From assembly GCA_963851415.1 (NCBI GenBank), contig CAWKPF010000003.1, positions 372,001 to 436,000 of the forward strand: a DNA stretch of 64,000 bases, read 5' to 3'. Positions 45,317 to 56,614 of this stretch are shown one piece after another. The DNA is from CAWKPF01 sp963851415 (GTDB lineage Bacteria > Acidobacteriota > Thermoanaerobaculia > Multivoradales > Multivoraceae). The notes beneath the pieces are model-generated. The model was not told the origin of the DNA, ran no database searches, and saw only the letters and a list, made by a program, of their open reading frames with translations. Within the stretch, counting starts at the first letter, position 1. Every line of letters begins with the position of its first letter. A program made the position numbers and the translations under genes.

Positions 45317-47242
45317 CTAGCGGGCGGTGAGTGTGACGCTGAGCCTGAGAGTCTCTCCGTCGCGCAGCACGGTGGCCTCGACCTCCTGCCCGGGCTCGAG
45401 CTCCCCGAGCGCCTGCGAGAATGCGCGCAGGTCGGCGAGCTCGTTGCCGTCGAGTGCCAGCACGATGTCTCCCGCCTGCAGGCCTGCGCGCTCGGCGGGG
45501 GAGCCCTCGACCACCGACTCGGCGAGCACTCCCGGGCCGGGGAAGGCGAAGTCGGGCACAGTGCCAAAGGAGACTCGCCGACCTCCTCCTCCTCCTCCTC
45601 CTCCTCCTCCTCCTCCTCCTCCTCCGGTCGAAGTCGCAGCGGGGGCTCCTTCACCGATCGTCACGGTGAGGGGCTCGGGGCGCTCGATCAGGTAGGCCAT
45701 CGTTTCCTGGAGGAACGTGGCGACCTCGACCAGCCCGGGACCGTCGATCTCCTCGACGGTGTCGGAAGAGCGGTGGTAATCGGCGTGGGCGCCAGTGAAG
45801 AGCTGGACGGCCGGAATCTTCTTGTCGACGAAGCTCTGCTGGTCGCTGGCTTCGGTTGCTCCGGGTACGTTCTTGGCCTTGGTTCCGGTGACGAAGCCCA
45901 CCCCGCGCACGATGTGCTGCCACTCGGTGGCCGTGCCGGTGCCGAGCACCTGCAGTGGACCGTCGCCCAGACGGCCGACGGTGTCGAGGTTGACCACCGA
46001 GTGCACACCTTCGAGAGGAAGGGGGGTGGGATGCTCGGTCCAGTAGCGTGAGCCCTGGAGGCCGGACTCCTCGGCGCTCCAGGCGATGAAGAGGACGCTG
46101 CGGCGCGGCGCTCCCTGCTGGGCGAGCGCGCGAGCGAGCTCGATCAGGACGGCGACGCCACTGGCGTTGTCGTCGGCCCCGGGATGGAGCTTCCCGGCTT
46201 CTCCGTCGCGAGGATCGGGCCAGCCCATGCCGAGATGGTCGTAGTGGGCGGTGACCAGCACCGATTGGCCTTCGAGGGCGGGATCGCGGCCGGGCAGCCA
46301 GCCGATCACGTTGCGGGTCGGTACCGCACCGTCTGGACCACTGGCCTCGAACGACTGGAACCAGCCGTGGTCATCGCCTCCGGGGCGTAATCCGGCGGCG
46401 CCGAACTGGGCGGCGATGTATTCGGCTGCCTGGTCGAGGCCACCCGTGGCGAGGCTCTGGCTGCCGAGACCCCGTCCTCCCCAACCGGGTGCGGCCAGGG
46501 TGGTGACATGCTCCATCAGCCGGCTCTCGGAGTAGACCGGTCGCAGCTCGGCGAGGGCCGCGCGCTCGGGACGGGCCGCCGAGGCGACCGGGCCTGCCTT
46601 GGCGGCCTCGGGCGAGCGTAGATCGCGACGCAGCGGCGAGTCCGCGGTCGGCCACTCTCCCTTGATCGTGTTCGCCGGCTCGGTGCCTTCGAAGGCGAGG
46701 TAGGAGTACTTGCCGTAGTGGGGGAGCTTGCGCGCCATCCCGGGGAAGGCCTCGACCGGGTCGACCGTGATCCAACCCAGGGCCAGCGCCACGTTTTCCG
46801 GATGACGACGGATCACCACGGTCGAGTGGTTCTTCCAGGAGGCCGTCTCGCCGGCCAGTGCGAGGGAGTCGGCGCCGACTTCGAGGCCGAGCCTGGGGTC
46901 GCTCTCGAAGAGCCGTGCGGCGAAGCGGTTCTCGCGGCCGAACAGCCAGACGGCGCGGTCCGATGGCAGCGCTGCGAGATCGCGGTCGAGCACCGCTTCG
47001 ATGTCGTGGCTGTCGCTGGTCCAGGCCTCGACCAGGGATCGGTAGCCCTCGAGCGCTGCCATGGGGGCCTCGGAAGGCAATACGGCCGTGATCTGTGCCT
47101 CGCCGTAGAGCTGCCCGATCGAGGGAGCCGTCTCGCGTACGTCGAGCAGACGGAAGAGATCGAAGTCGGGGTCGACCTCCATCAGGAGCGGGCGGGCGTT
47201 CGTGGTCAGGCTGAAGGCCGTGTCGCGGCCCGAGGTCTCCAC
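45317..47242 (-). CDS. M28 metallopeptidase with PDZ domain (C-terminal half of a probable M1-M28 fusion)
   Basis: The frame shows an N-terminal beta-rich domain that completes the preceding M1 protein, then an M28 domain: zinc ligands AHYDHLGMG, GADDNASGV, AWSAEESGLQGS, NLDTVGRLG and HADYHRSSDT. A 15-residue glycine run (from a CCT/AGG repeat at 45582-45625) leads to a PDZ domain (PGVLAESVVEGSPAERAGL, GDIVLALDGNEL). Adding one base near 47311-47322 fuses it in frame with the M1 gene, reading GTLHQQQKSDPFPLRVPIA. So the apparent start at 47242 is probably not real. It is likely part of one ~1147-residue exported protease. Confidence 0.8.
   Translation of the reverse strand: METSGRDTAFSLTTNARPLLMEVDPDFDLFRLLDVRETAPSIGQLYGEAQITAVLPSEAPMAALEGYRSLVEAWTSDSHDIEAVLDRDLAALPSDRAVWLFGRENRFAARLFESDPRLGLEVGADSLALAGETASWKNHSTVVIRRHPENVALALGWITVDPVEAFPGMARKLPHYGKYSYLAFEGTEPANTIKGEWPTADSPLRRDLRSPEAAKAGPVASAARPERAALAELRPVYSESRLMEHVTTLAAPGWGGRGLGSQSLATGGLDQAAEYIAAQFGAAGLRPGGDDHGWFQSFEASGPDGAVPTRNVIGWLPGRDPALEGQSVLVTAHYDHLGMGWPDPRDGEAGKLHPGADDNASGVAVLIELARALAQQGAPRRSVLFIAWSAEESGLQGSRYWTEHPTPLPLEGVHSVVNLDTVGRLGDGPLQVLGTGTATEWQHIVRGVGFVTGTKAKNVPGATEASDQQSFVDKKIPAVQLFTGAHADYHRSSDTVEEIDGPGLVEVATFLQETMAYLIERPEPLTVTIGEGAPAATSTGGGGGGGGGGGGGGGRRVSFGTVPDFAFPGPGVLAESVVEGSPAERAGLQAGDIVLALDGNELADLRAFSQALGELEPGQEVEATVLRDGETLRLSVTLTAR
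45582..45625. repeat. CCT microsatellite encoding poly-glycine linker
   Basis: About 14.7 copies of CCT on the plus strand (GGA/AGG on the coding strand), giving 15 glycines before the PDZ domain. Because the unit is 3 bp, length change alters the linker but not the frame. Confidence 0.95.
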
Positions 47243-47303
47243 CGTGGCGAGCTCGACTCCGGCTTCGGTGGTGACGGCGATCGGTACTCTCAGGGGGAAA
47301 GGG

Positions 47304-48761
47304 TCACTCTTCTGCTGCTTGATGCAGCGTGCCGCGCACGACGAAGCCGTTGCCCTCGTGCTCGACCCGAGTCTCTCCGAGGCCGAGTGCGGCAGCGCCG
47401 GTTCGGTCCACCCACTCGGAGAAGAACTCCTCGAGGTTGCGGCCCGAGGCCTGCTCGAAGACCTCCCGCAGGTCGTCGAAACCAGCCTGCTCGCCCCGGT
47501 AGCCGGCGTAGAGATCGACCAGCGCCTGGCGGAAGGCGTCGTCGCCCATCTGCCGGCGCAGCATGTGGAAGCCCATCAGGGTCTTGCCGTAGCCCACCGC
47601 TTCGGTGGCGGCACTGTGGCGCGAGCGGAAGTCGCGCAGCGGGAAGTCGCGCGCGTCCTTGACGAAGTCGCGGTACTTCTTGAGGGCGTCGCGCCGGTAC
47701 ACCGCCCCCTGCCCCTGCTGTTCCTTGATCAGGTGGTCGGCGAGGTAGGCGGTCAGTCCCTCGCACCAGTTGCCGCTGTCGTAGTCGACGAAGACGGAAT
47801 TGCCCCACCAGTTATGCAGGATCTCGTGCGGATACGACGAGGTGAGGATGAAGGGGAAGCGGATGATCTGGGAGCCGAGCAGGGTGAAGGACGGCATCCC
47901 GTAGCCGGTCTCCCAGAAGTTCTCGACCAGTGCGAACTTGTCGTAGGGGTAGGGCCCCAGGAGCTCCCGGTACATCTCGATGTACTGGGCGGTCGCGGTG
48001 AGGTACTTCTGGGCCAGCGCCGGATCCGGCTGACGGAGGTAGACCTGGGCTGCCACGGTCTGCTCCGCGCTCCCCGAGCTCTCTTCGTAGAGCTCGAGCG
48101 CTCCGCCCACCAGGTAGATCTCGTCCATCGCTCCGCCGGAGCGCCAGTGAGCCTTGCCGGCGGCGTCGCGAGAGGTGCCGTTGCCCTGGCTGATCAGATG
48201 CCAGCCTTTGCTGTCGAGCGCCTCGGCCGTCAGGTCGAACTCGATCAGCCCCGATCCGAACCAGGGATACCAGAGGCTGCTGCCGGCCAGGTAGATCCCT
48301 TCGGGCCCGACGATGCCGGCGGTGTCGCGGAAGCCGCGGGTGTATTCCTCCTTGGCATCGGACAGGCCGAAATCGAAGGGGCCGCCGTAGCGCAGCTCGA
48401 GCACGGGCGGATCACCCAGCTGGGCGGCGTAGCGCGCCACGGCACCGAGCTCGGCGAGCTCGGTGGAGCCACCGTTGATGCCGGTGAAGGCGACGCCTGC
48501 GGCGCTCGGCAGGCGCTCGAGCGGAGGCTTCGATTCTTCGACCTCGAGCGCTTCGGCAAGTAGGATCTCGATCCGCTGTCCAGCGAGGCGCTGCGGCAGC
48601 TCTACCCGGTCGGTGACGTCGAGGCGATGGGTGGCGGGATCGAGGGTAACGTCGAGACGATGGTGGGGAAGCTCCTGAGCGACCACGAGACCCGCACAGA
48701 AGGCCAGAGGGAGGACGAGTCCCAGACGGAGCCCTGTGCCTTTCAGCCGTGCCCACTTCAT
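47304..48761 (-). CDS. M1-family zinc aminopeptidase, exported (N-terminal half of a probable M1-M28 fusion)
   Basis: 485 residues with a signal peptide (LVLPLAFCAGLVVAQ). The gluzincin motif HEILHNWWGNS (about residue 310) with a downstream ENWCEGLTAYLAD-type glutamate (NWCEGLTAYLADHL) gives the M1 zinc site; in place of GAMEN stands YGMPSF. The beta-domain opening DVTLDPATHRLDVTDRVELP is typical. The frame closes at TGA 47304 after GTLHQAAEE, but a one-base change continues it into the M28 frame. It overlaps the ChaN gene by 4 bp (ATGA), so both form one operon. Confidence 0.85.
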   Translation of the reverse strand: MKWARLKGTGLRLGLVLPLAFCAGLVVAQELPHHRLDVTLDPATHRLDVTDRVELPQRLAGQRIEILLAEALEVEESKPPLERLPSAAGVAFTGINGGSTELAELGAVARYAAQLGDPPVLELRYGGPFDFGLSDAKEEYTRGFRDTAGIVGPEGIYLAGSSLWYPWFGSGLIEFDLTAEALDSKGWHLISQGNGTSRDAAGKAHWRSGGAMDEIYLVGGALELYEESSGSAEQTVAAQVYLRQPDPALAQKYLTATAQYIEMYRELLGPYPYDKFALVENFWETGYGMPSFTLLGSQIIRFPFILTSSYPHEILHNWWGNSVFVDYDSGNWCEGLTAYLADHLIKEQQGQGAVYRRDALKKYRDFVKDARDFPLRDFRSRHSAATEAVGYGKTLMGFHMLRRQMGDDAFRQALVDLYAGYRGEQAGFDDLREVFEQASGRNLEEFFSEWVDRTGAAALGLGETRVEHEGNGFVVRGTLHQAAEE

Positions 48762-50098
48762 CCGTGCTCACTCCCCTCGTGCTCGCCCTCTTTCTCTCCT
48801 TCCTTCGCGTCGCCGTGGTGCTCGTCTGAGGCCTCCTCCTCCTCCTCCTCCTCCTCGTTGTCGCTGTCGTCTTCGTCGACCAGGACTCGCCGGAAGGGCA
48901 CCTCGAGAGACATCCGCTCGCCGTTTCGCTCGATCTGCAGCGGCGCCACGTCACCCCAGCGATAGCCGGCGATCGCTTCCCGCATCGCCGGGCTGGCGTC
49001 GATCACGGTATCGCCCAGGCCGAGTATCACGTCGCCGACTTCGACCCCCGCCATCTCGGCCGGCGAGTGCTCGCTGACCTGGATCACCTTCCTCGGTTCG
49101 GGGCCGATCGAGCCGGAGAGCGAAACCCCCAGCGAGGGATAGAGCTCGTACTCGAATTCGGGCACTCCCCACACGAAGTTGGCGTACGAGGCCTGCACGG
49201 TGGGCTCTTCCTCGTCGTCGTCGAGATCGACCGGGATCAGGGTCGCCACCTCGCCGTCGTGGTGCAGGCGCACCTGTCGCTCGAGGCCGAGACCGTAGGT
49301 GACGTGGCCGCTTCCGATCAGCACGACCATGATGGCGTTCTCGCCACCGTGATCCTTCAGTGCCTTGAGGGCGTTCCAGCCCATGGCGGCATCCCAGGTG
49401 CACTGCGCCCGGAACATCCCCTCCCAGGCTTCGTCGTCGAGCATGGCGTGCAGCTCGTCGTCGTCCTCGAAGAAGGCCTTGAACATCTCCCGTTGCTCGT
49501 CGTTGTCGGTGTCGACGCTCGGAGGCACGTGGGCCTGCTGTTCCTCGTCGAGAGCGTCGAAGCCCTCGGTACGCACCTTGGAGATCGTTTCGCGCGGTAC
49601 GTTCACGCCGAACATGCGCACGCCGTTGTCACGCGCGAAGAGAAAGATGTCGCGGTAGTAGTTCCAGTGGTAGCCCCAGTACTTGTACCACTCGGCCGAC
49701 TCGACGAAGTCGTTCTCCGAGAGCATCTTCTTTGCCCAGCGGTCGAGATGCTCCTGCTGCGTGTAGGGGAACATCTCCAGGCCGACCAGCACCTGGCGCC
49801 CGGCCCGGTGCAGCTCCTGGATCACCCGTAGCTGGACGTTGTGCGACTCGATGTCGGTGTGGCTCTCGCCAATCACCAGCATGTCGACGCCAGCGAGGCG
49901 CTCGGCCAGCTGAGGGGGCGACAGCAGCTCTCCGGTGCGGGTGTCGGTGACCGCGTCGAGGACGACGGGTACGGTCTTGTCCTTGCGCTCGGGATCGCCG
50001 ATGGCGAGATGGGTGACTTCGGCGGCGGCACAGACAGCGAAGGCGCCGAGAACGTAGGCACAAAGAGTAGCGAGGAGAAGAAGTCCATTGCGATGCAT
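48758..50098 (-). CDS. ChaN-like heme/iron-handling protein with PDZ domain and acidic/His tail
   Basis: 446 residues, signal peptide (LLATLCAYVLGAFAVCAAA). The ChaN domain starts with LAERLAGVDMLVIGESHTDIESHNVQLRV in parts, the GLEMFP and MVVLIGSGHVTYGLG motifs being typical. A PDZ domain (VIQVSEHSPAEMAGVEVGDVILGLGDTVID) follows. The C-terminus is extremely acidic (eight Glu encoded by a CCT repeat at 48832-48856) then His-rich (EHHGDAKEGEKEGEHEGSEHG in part), suggesting metal binding. Its stop overlaps the M1 peptidase start, so it is the first gene of that operon. The role is inferred: periplasmic iron/heme-linked factor. Confidence 0.85.
   Translation of the reverse strand: MHRNGLLLLATLCAYVLGAFAVCAAAEVTHLAIGDPERKDKTVPVVLDAVTDTRTGELLSPPQLAERLAGVDMLVIGESHTDIESHNVQLRVIQELHRAGRQVLVGLEMFPYTQQEHLDRWAKKMLSENDFVESAEWYKYWGYHWNYYRDIFLFARDNGVRMFGVNVPRETISKVRTEGFDALDEEQQAHVPPSVDTDNDEQREMFKAFFEDDDELHAMLDDEAWEGMFRAQCTWDAAMGWNALKALKDHGGENAIMVVLIGSGHVTYGLGLERQVRLHHDGEVATLIPVDLDDDEEEPTVQASYANFVWGVPEFEYELYPSLGVSLSGSIGPEPRKVIQVSEHSPAEMAGVEVGDVILGLGDTVIDASPAMREAIAGYRWGDVAPLQIERNGERMSLEVPFRRVLVDEDDSDNEEEEEEEEASDEHHGDAKEGEKEGEHEGSEHG
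48832..48856. repeat. CCT microsatellite encoding poly-glutamate
   Basis: 25 bp of CCT repeats (GAG/AGG on the coding strand) encode an eight-Glu run in the ChaN-like protein tail; the same trinucleotide is expanded in the downstream peptidase. Confidence 0.95.
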
Positions 50099-50275
50099 AG
50101 CTGATCCAGTCCGGGGGAAAGCGAGTCAGAGGTGCCGCCGCGGGGCGCGGCGGAGTGGGGGAGGACCCCCGTATCTTAGCCTCCCGGTCCTCGTCGATGT
50201 GCCCCGGGAGGCAGCCTGTCTGGACCGCTCGGCGTCGCCGGATCCAGACCTGCCCTGGAGGGACGATTTCCGGCG

Positions 50276-50899
50276 TCAGATCTTGCCGGAGACCCGATCC
50301 CAGAACTCCGCGCGGTCATTGGTACGCGGAAATGGCTCGGCGGGCACCGGCGCGTCGAGGAAGGTGCAGAGTGGCTCCCATCCCTCCTTCACCTGGAAGA
50401 CGAGCAGCTGGCTGGCCGGGATGGTGCTCTTGACCATCTCGTTGTGAGCCACGAAGCCCGCCATCAGGCCCTCTCGGTCGAGGCCGTCCGGGAATCCTGT
50501 CCTGGCGATCACGCCGGCACACATCTCGAGCCACGCCGCCATCTCGGGCGGCGCCTGGTCTTTTTCGGCGAGCAACTTGTAGATGGTGGCGCCAAAACTG
50601 TCGGCCCAGCTCTCGGGACTGCGGTGCGTCAGCACGAACCTGGCGGACGGATAGGCCTCGACCAACTCTCGAACGAATCCGGCGGTGGGCCAGTCGACCG
50701 CGCTCTCGAATCCGCTGTAGAGCGCCTGCCAGTCCGGGCGTCCGTTCAACGCGTCGCTCCAGAGAGGCACCTGGGTCGGCATGTCGTGGAGCACTTCTTC
50801 CATGTGGTGACAGGGCCCCAGTCCCAGCTGATTGATGGCGAGCTTGAGCGAGTAGGTGCCGGTTCTCCCCACGCCTACGCCAATGACCTTGATCGACAT
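50276..50899 (-). CDS. sulfotransferase family protein
   Basis: 207 residues, the short Sulfotransfer_4-like form. The 5'-phosphosulfate loop is IGVGVGRTGTYSLKLA at the N-terminus, followed by GPCHHMEEVL, and the 3'-phosphate motif FVLTHRSPESWADSF mid-protein; the C-terminus has LLVFQVKEGWEPLCTFLD. It would transfer sulfate from PAPS to an alcohol or amine; substrate unknown. ATG at 50899; a single gene. Confidence 0.88.
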   Translation of the reverse strand: MSIKVIGVGVGRTGTYSLKLAINQLGLGPCHHMEEVLHDMPTQVPLWSDALNGRPDWQALYSGFESAVDWPTAGFVRELVEAYPSARFVLTHRSPESWADSFGATIYKLLAEKDQAPPEMAAWLEMCAGVIARTGFPDGLDREGLMAGFVAHNEMVKSTIPASQLLVFQVKEGWEPLCTFLDAPVPAEPFPRTNDRAEFWDRVSGKI

Positions 50900-50982
50900 G
50901 AAATCGCGTTCCTCCAGGTGAGCGGGTTTGAGCTCTGGACTCTACCAGGGGCTGGAAAGCCGCGGTGAGCCGGCGCGGGCTG

Positions 50983-51408
50983 CTAGCGCCTGCGCCGTAT
51001 GCGAGCCAGGCGCGCTCCCTGTCCACCGAACCGCTGCGGTGCCGCGGCATGCTCGCCGACCCAGGGGTGACGATCGAGCTCGCCGACGATCGCCCGTGCC
51101 AGGATCCCCGCGCCTTTGCCGTGAACCACGAGCACGATTCGAGGCTCCGCAGTGCTCTGGCTGTCCAGAAAGCGCCGCAGGACCACAATCGCCTCCAGGC
51201 GCGTGAGTCCATGAAGGTCGATCGTGGCGTGCGGCCGGAACGCGTCCGCGCGCATTCGGCGTTGCAGTCGAGGGGGGCGGGCTGCAGCTGGCCGTGACGA
51301 GCTCGGTTCCGACTTCGCGGTCGCCAGCGCGCCTGCGCTCATGCGCTCGAGCTCGGCGATCGCTCGTTCGAACAGCTCCCGATCACTGTCGCTACGGTCT
51401 GAAGGCAT
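50983..51408 (-). CDS. Smr domain protein
   Basis: 141 residues. An N-terminal helical and basic linker precedes a Smr domain: TIDLHGLTRLEAIVVLRRFLD, IVLVVHGKGAG and the following GILARAIVGELDRHPWV. The DLHG and HGKG motifs are those of Smr endonuclease-like domains found in MutS2 and stand-alone proteins acting on nucleic acid. The C-terminus is Arg-rich. It follows the DUF3604 gene on the same strand with 17 bp between, but their order and roles give no clear link. Confidence 0.85.
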   Translation of the reverse strand: MPSDRSDSDRELFERAIAELERMSAGALATAKSEPSSSRPAAARPPRLQRRMRADAFRPHATIDLHGLTRLEAIVVLRRFLDSQSTAEPRIVLVVHGKGAGILARAIVGELDRHPWVGEHAAAPQRFGGQGARLARIRRRR

Positions 51409-51425
51409 CGAGGACCCCAGTCAGC

Positions 51426-53321
51426 TCACGGCTTGTACCAGATCGGCGACGTGTAGGCCCGCTCCTGCGTGGTCATCGGCACTTCGTCGGGCATGTCGAT
51501 GCCGAAGCGCTTCGCCTCGTAGGCGGTCCAGCGCGGGGTCGGGATCTCGATGACCCGCGCGTAGTAGAACGCCGTCTCGGAGGCGTCGAAGTCCGGGTCG
51601 GTCCACGTGGTGATCAGCTCGGGATCGCCGATCGTGTTGCTCCAGGTCGCGTTCGCTATGTCGACGGTGTTGCCGACCGGGGGCAGCTTGCCGTCGGCGC
51701 CGGGCTGACGGTCGTCGCTCCAGGCTACGTCGTAGACCTTCTCGTTCAGCTCCCCGGCCGAGTCCATCCAGCCCTTGATGATCTGAACGCGATCGAGGTT
51801 GCCCGAGTAGGCGTCCTTCATGGCGGCGACCAGGAAGGTGGGCGACGTGCCGCCCGGGGCGGAGTGGAGCTCGCCTCCCATCGGCACTCCCTTGGAGTAG
51901 CCGATCGCTCCCGGTAGACGGGATTCGGCGTCGCTCGCTTCGAACTCCCAGCCGCCGAAGAAGCGCACCAGGATGCGCGAGCCCGTCGTGGCGTAGACCT
52001 CCCGGCGCATCATCGCGTCGAAGATCTCTTCGCGGGTGTTCTCTCGGGCCCACACCGCCGCGCGCCCCGAGGCCGCCTGCTGCCACCCGTAGACGTTGAG
52101 GTCCGGATCGGGGGCTTCGATGACGATGTGCTCCCAGCGGTGCGGCTCGGGCTCGACCCCGGAGTGCTTGCCGAAGAAGTTGTCCTCGTCGGCGGTCGAC
52201 ATCGAGGTGTGCGAGTCGGTGCTGCCGATCATGCCGAACTTGTACGGATTCACGCCCAGCTGCTTCTCGAGCAGGAGCCCGGTCTTGAAGGCTTCCCGGG
52301 CGTACTCCCAGCGCAGCATCTGCTTCTTCTTGAGCTCGGTACCGTTGAGGTTCGACCGATCCCAGGTCTCGTAGTCGGCGAACTCGTCGTCGGGGGAGAG
52401 GAACGGATGAGCCTCCCCGTCTCCCTTGATCTGGGTGACTTCGATCACCGGCTCGAGGCTGGCCCGCAGCTCGGCGATCTCGCGAGTGAGGGGCCGGCCG
52501 TCGTAGGTCTCGACCGAGAACATCAGCCCGTTGCTGAGGTTGCCGTTGTGGGGGATCGCCATCAGCTCGGCTCCGGTCTGGGCTTTGAGCTCGTCGAGCG
52601 CCCGCCAGAGGTCTTCGGGATTCTGGCTGTCGAACTGGGAGAAGGGGACCGTGCGGTTGGCCACGCTCGCGTCACCGCGGAAGATGACGTTGCGGTGCAG
52701 GTTGTAGCCGCCTCGGGTGGTGTACTCGTAGCCGATCAGGGCGGTGAAGCGGCCCGGCTCGTTGTACTGGTCGGCGAGGGCGGTGTAGCGGCGCCAGGCG
52801 TCGCGCACGATCTTGTCGGCCTTCATCGGCGGGTCGGGTTTCGACAGGGAGTCGACGATCTCCATGGCGGCGGCGAAGGTCTGGTCGGGGTCCCCACCCT
52901 TGAGCATGTCGTACCACCTGCGGCCCTGCTCGCTGGCCAGTACGTCGGGATTGCCTTGGAGAAGCTCCGGCATCAGCCCGTACATCTCGGCGTGGTCGGC
53001 GACGACGATCCAGTCGAGCGGTCGTTGGAGCTTGGCACGCAGGCCGTGGGTGGTGGTGATCTCTTCGCCGCGGGCGAAGCGGAAGGCGTCCTCCTGGCCG
53101 ACCCGGTTCATGGTGCCGGCGTCGACCGAGATGGCGGTGTGCAGATGGGTGTCGCCCCAGTAGACGTTGGTCGGGAACTCGCGGCCCGCGTAGGGCGAGT
53201 ACTCCTGCTGGTTGATCTGGCCCACGGCTTCTTTGCTGGGGATCTGGTCCTGGCCGAGGGCGGGCAGGGTGATGGCGATGACGGCGAGATTCACGATGAC
53301 TGACGTCGAATGTTTCTTCAC
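51426..53321 (-). CDS. exported DUF3604 domain protein (PHP-like)
   Basis: 631 residues from GTG 53321, which has GAGGAGAAA before it. A signal peptide (VIVNLAVIAITLPALGQ) is followed by the DUF3604 opening YWGDTHLHTAISVDAGTMN, with DTHLHT as the likely metal site. Further blocks are VVADHAEMYGLM, LMAIPHNGNLSNGLMF and GSTDSHTSMSTADEDNFFGK. The fold is PHP-phosphoesterase-like by family knowledge; substrates are unknown. The gene ends 17 bp before the Smr gene start on the same strand. Confidence 0.9.
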   Translation of the reverse strand: MKKHSTSVIVNLAVIAITLPALGQDQIPSKEAVGQINQQEYSPYAGREFPTNVYWGDTHLHTAISVDAGTMNRVGQEDAFRFARGEEITTTHGLRAKLQRPLDWIVVADHAEMYGLMPELLQGNPDVLASEQGRRWYDMLKGGDPDQTFAAAMEIVDSLSKPDPPMKADKIVRDAWRRYTALADQYNEPGRFTALIGYEYTTRGGYNLHRNVIFRGDASVANRTVPFSQFDSQNPEDLWRALDELKAQTGAELMAIPHNGNLSNGLMFSVETYDGRPLTREIAELRASLEPVIEVTQIKGDGEAHPFLSPDDEFADYETWDRSNLNGTELKKKQMLRWEYAREAFKTGLLLEKQLGVNPYKFGMIGSTDSHTSMSTADEDNFFGKHSGVEPEPHRWEHIVIEAPDPDLNVYGWQQAASGRAAVWARENTREEIFDAMMRREVYATTGSRILVRFFGGWEFEASDAESRLPGAIGYSKGVPMGGELHSAPGGTSPTFLVAAMKDAYSGNLDRVQIIKGWMDSAGELNEKVYDVAWSDDRQPGADGKLPPVGNTVDIANATWSNTIGDPELITTWTDPDFDASETAFYYARVIEIPTPRWTAYEAKRFGIDMPDEVPMTTQERAYTSPIWYKP

Positions 53322-53560
53322 GACGGATTTCTCCTCGAGGTACCGGATTTGTCTCACTTCTGTGAAGGCGCATTCGAACAGATCGGCGACGTGGATGTCG
53401 AGTGCATGGAGCGAGCCTGGCTAGCGACGAGTGGGCGCGGAGCCTCTTCGGGCGAGAAGCCTCGACGGTGCCGGCGAGCGAAGGCGCGATTCCAGCCTGG
53501 CCGCCCGCATCAGTACTGATGTCGCGGTCTATGATGGTTTCCTATCCGAGGAGAGGTCAC

Positions 53561-55651
<2,091 letters not shown>

Positions 55652-55741
55652 CCTCAGCGCCGTGGCACGTGGTACCCCTCGGGCAGCTGCCAGTGAAGGC
55701 CAGGTGGTGCTGACGATCCTTCCTGGGCCCCCCTCGCGGCG

Positions 55742-56614
55742 TCAGCTCTTCAGCCTCGACTGCCTCTTCTTCCGCTTCTTTTTTCCGGGCAGCAGGCTCT
55801 TGGGTGGTGCGGTCGGTCCAGCGTCGATCACCTTTCGCTGCACGAGATCGTAGACCATGCCGGCCGAGAGGACGGAGTAGAGCACGTTCGAGAGGCCAAA
55901 GGGTTGGCGGTTCTCGGCGTAGCCGATGTGGTTGATCTCGATCGCGCTTCCGTCCACCACGATGACCGTTCCGGTACCGATGACGGTCGCCCGGGTCTCG
56001 TCTTCGATGCACAGGCCGGTGTTCTCCTCGATCCCGAACCCCAGCAAGGCGGGATTGGTGGCCACCGCATGCACGAGACGTGAGATGCGCGAACGCTGAA
56101 CGAAGTGGGTGTCGAAGATGGCGTCACGAATGAGACCCAGACCCTTGGTCATCTCGATCCCGCCCTTGCGAAACAGCCGAAACCGGTTGTTCTGGAAGAT
56201 CATGACCTCCGGTATCACCGCGGCTCCCGCCGAGGTCCCGGCAACCACACATCCTCCGACCCGATATCGCTCCACCAGCGCGTTGTGCAGGGGCGTACCA
56301 CCGATCAGCGACGACAGGCGCAGCTGGTCGCCACCGGCAAACATGAACAGGGTGGTCTGATGGATGATCTCGATCAGGTCCGGCGACGCCGCATCTGGGC
56401 GTTCGCCGATGTGAATCGTGTGAATGCTGAGCGGCTCGAAGACCGAGAAGAGCGCTTCGTAGTCGCGACCGCGTTGGCCTGGGGATTCGCTTGCCGTCGG
56501 CACCACCACGATGCGAGCCTCGGGCCCACCAGCCAACTCGACCATCTGCCGGAAGATGTCCGAGTCCGGTGACCTCTTCTCGTTGCCACCGATGGGCATC
56601 AACCAGCGTGGCAT
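55742..56614 (-). CDS. cphB: cyanophycinase (S51-like) with lysine/arginine-rich tail
   Basis: 290 residues, the usual cyanophycinase size. The serine-protease nucleophile is Ser128 in GTSAGAAVIPEVMI; the FAGGDQ motif (about 92-97) and ARIVVVPTASESPG are also characteristic. It cuts cyanophycin (poly-Asp-Arg) to beta-Asp-Arg dipeptides. The last 13 residues, KKKRKKRQSRLKS, form a strongly basic tail. It lies divergent from the cyanophycin synthetase gene across 332 bp, the standard storage-polymer pairing. Confidence 0.92.
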   Translation of the reverse strand: MPRWLMPIGGNEKRSPDSDIFRQMVELAGGPEARIVVVPTASESPGQRGRDYEALFSVFEPLSIHTIHIGERPDAASPDLIEIIHQTTLFMFAGGDQLRLSSLIGGTPLHNALVERYRVGGCVVAGTSAGAAVIPEVMIFQNNRFRLFRKGGIEMTKGLGLIRDAIFDTHFVQRSRISRLVHAVATNPALLGFGIEENTGLCIEDETRATVIGTGTVIVVDGSAIEINHIGYAENRQPFGLSNVLYSVLSAGMVYDLVQRKVIDAGPTAPPKSLLPGKKKRKKRQSRLKS

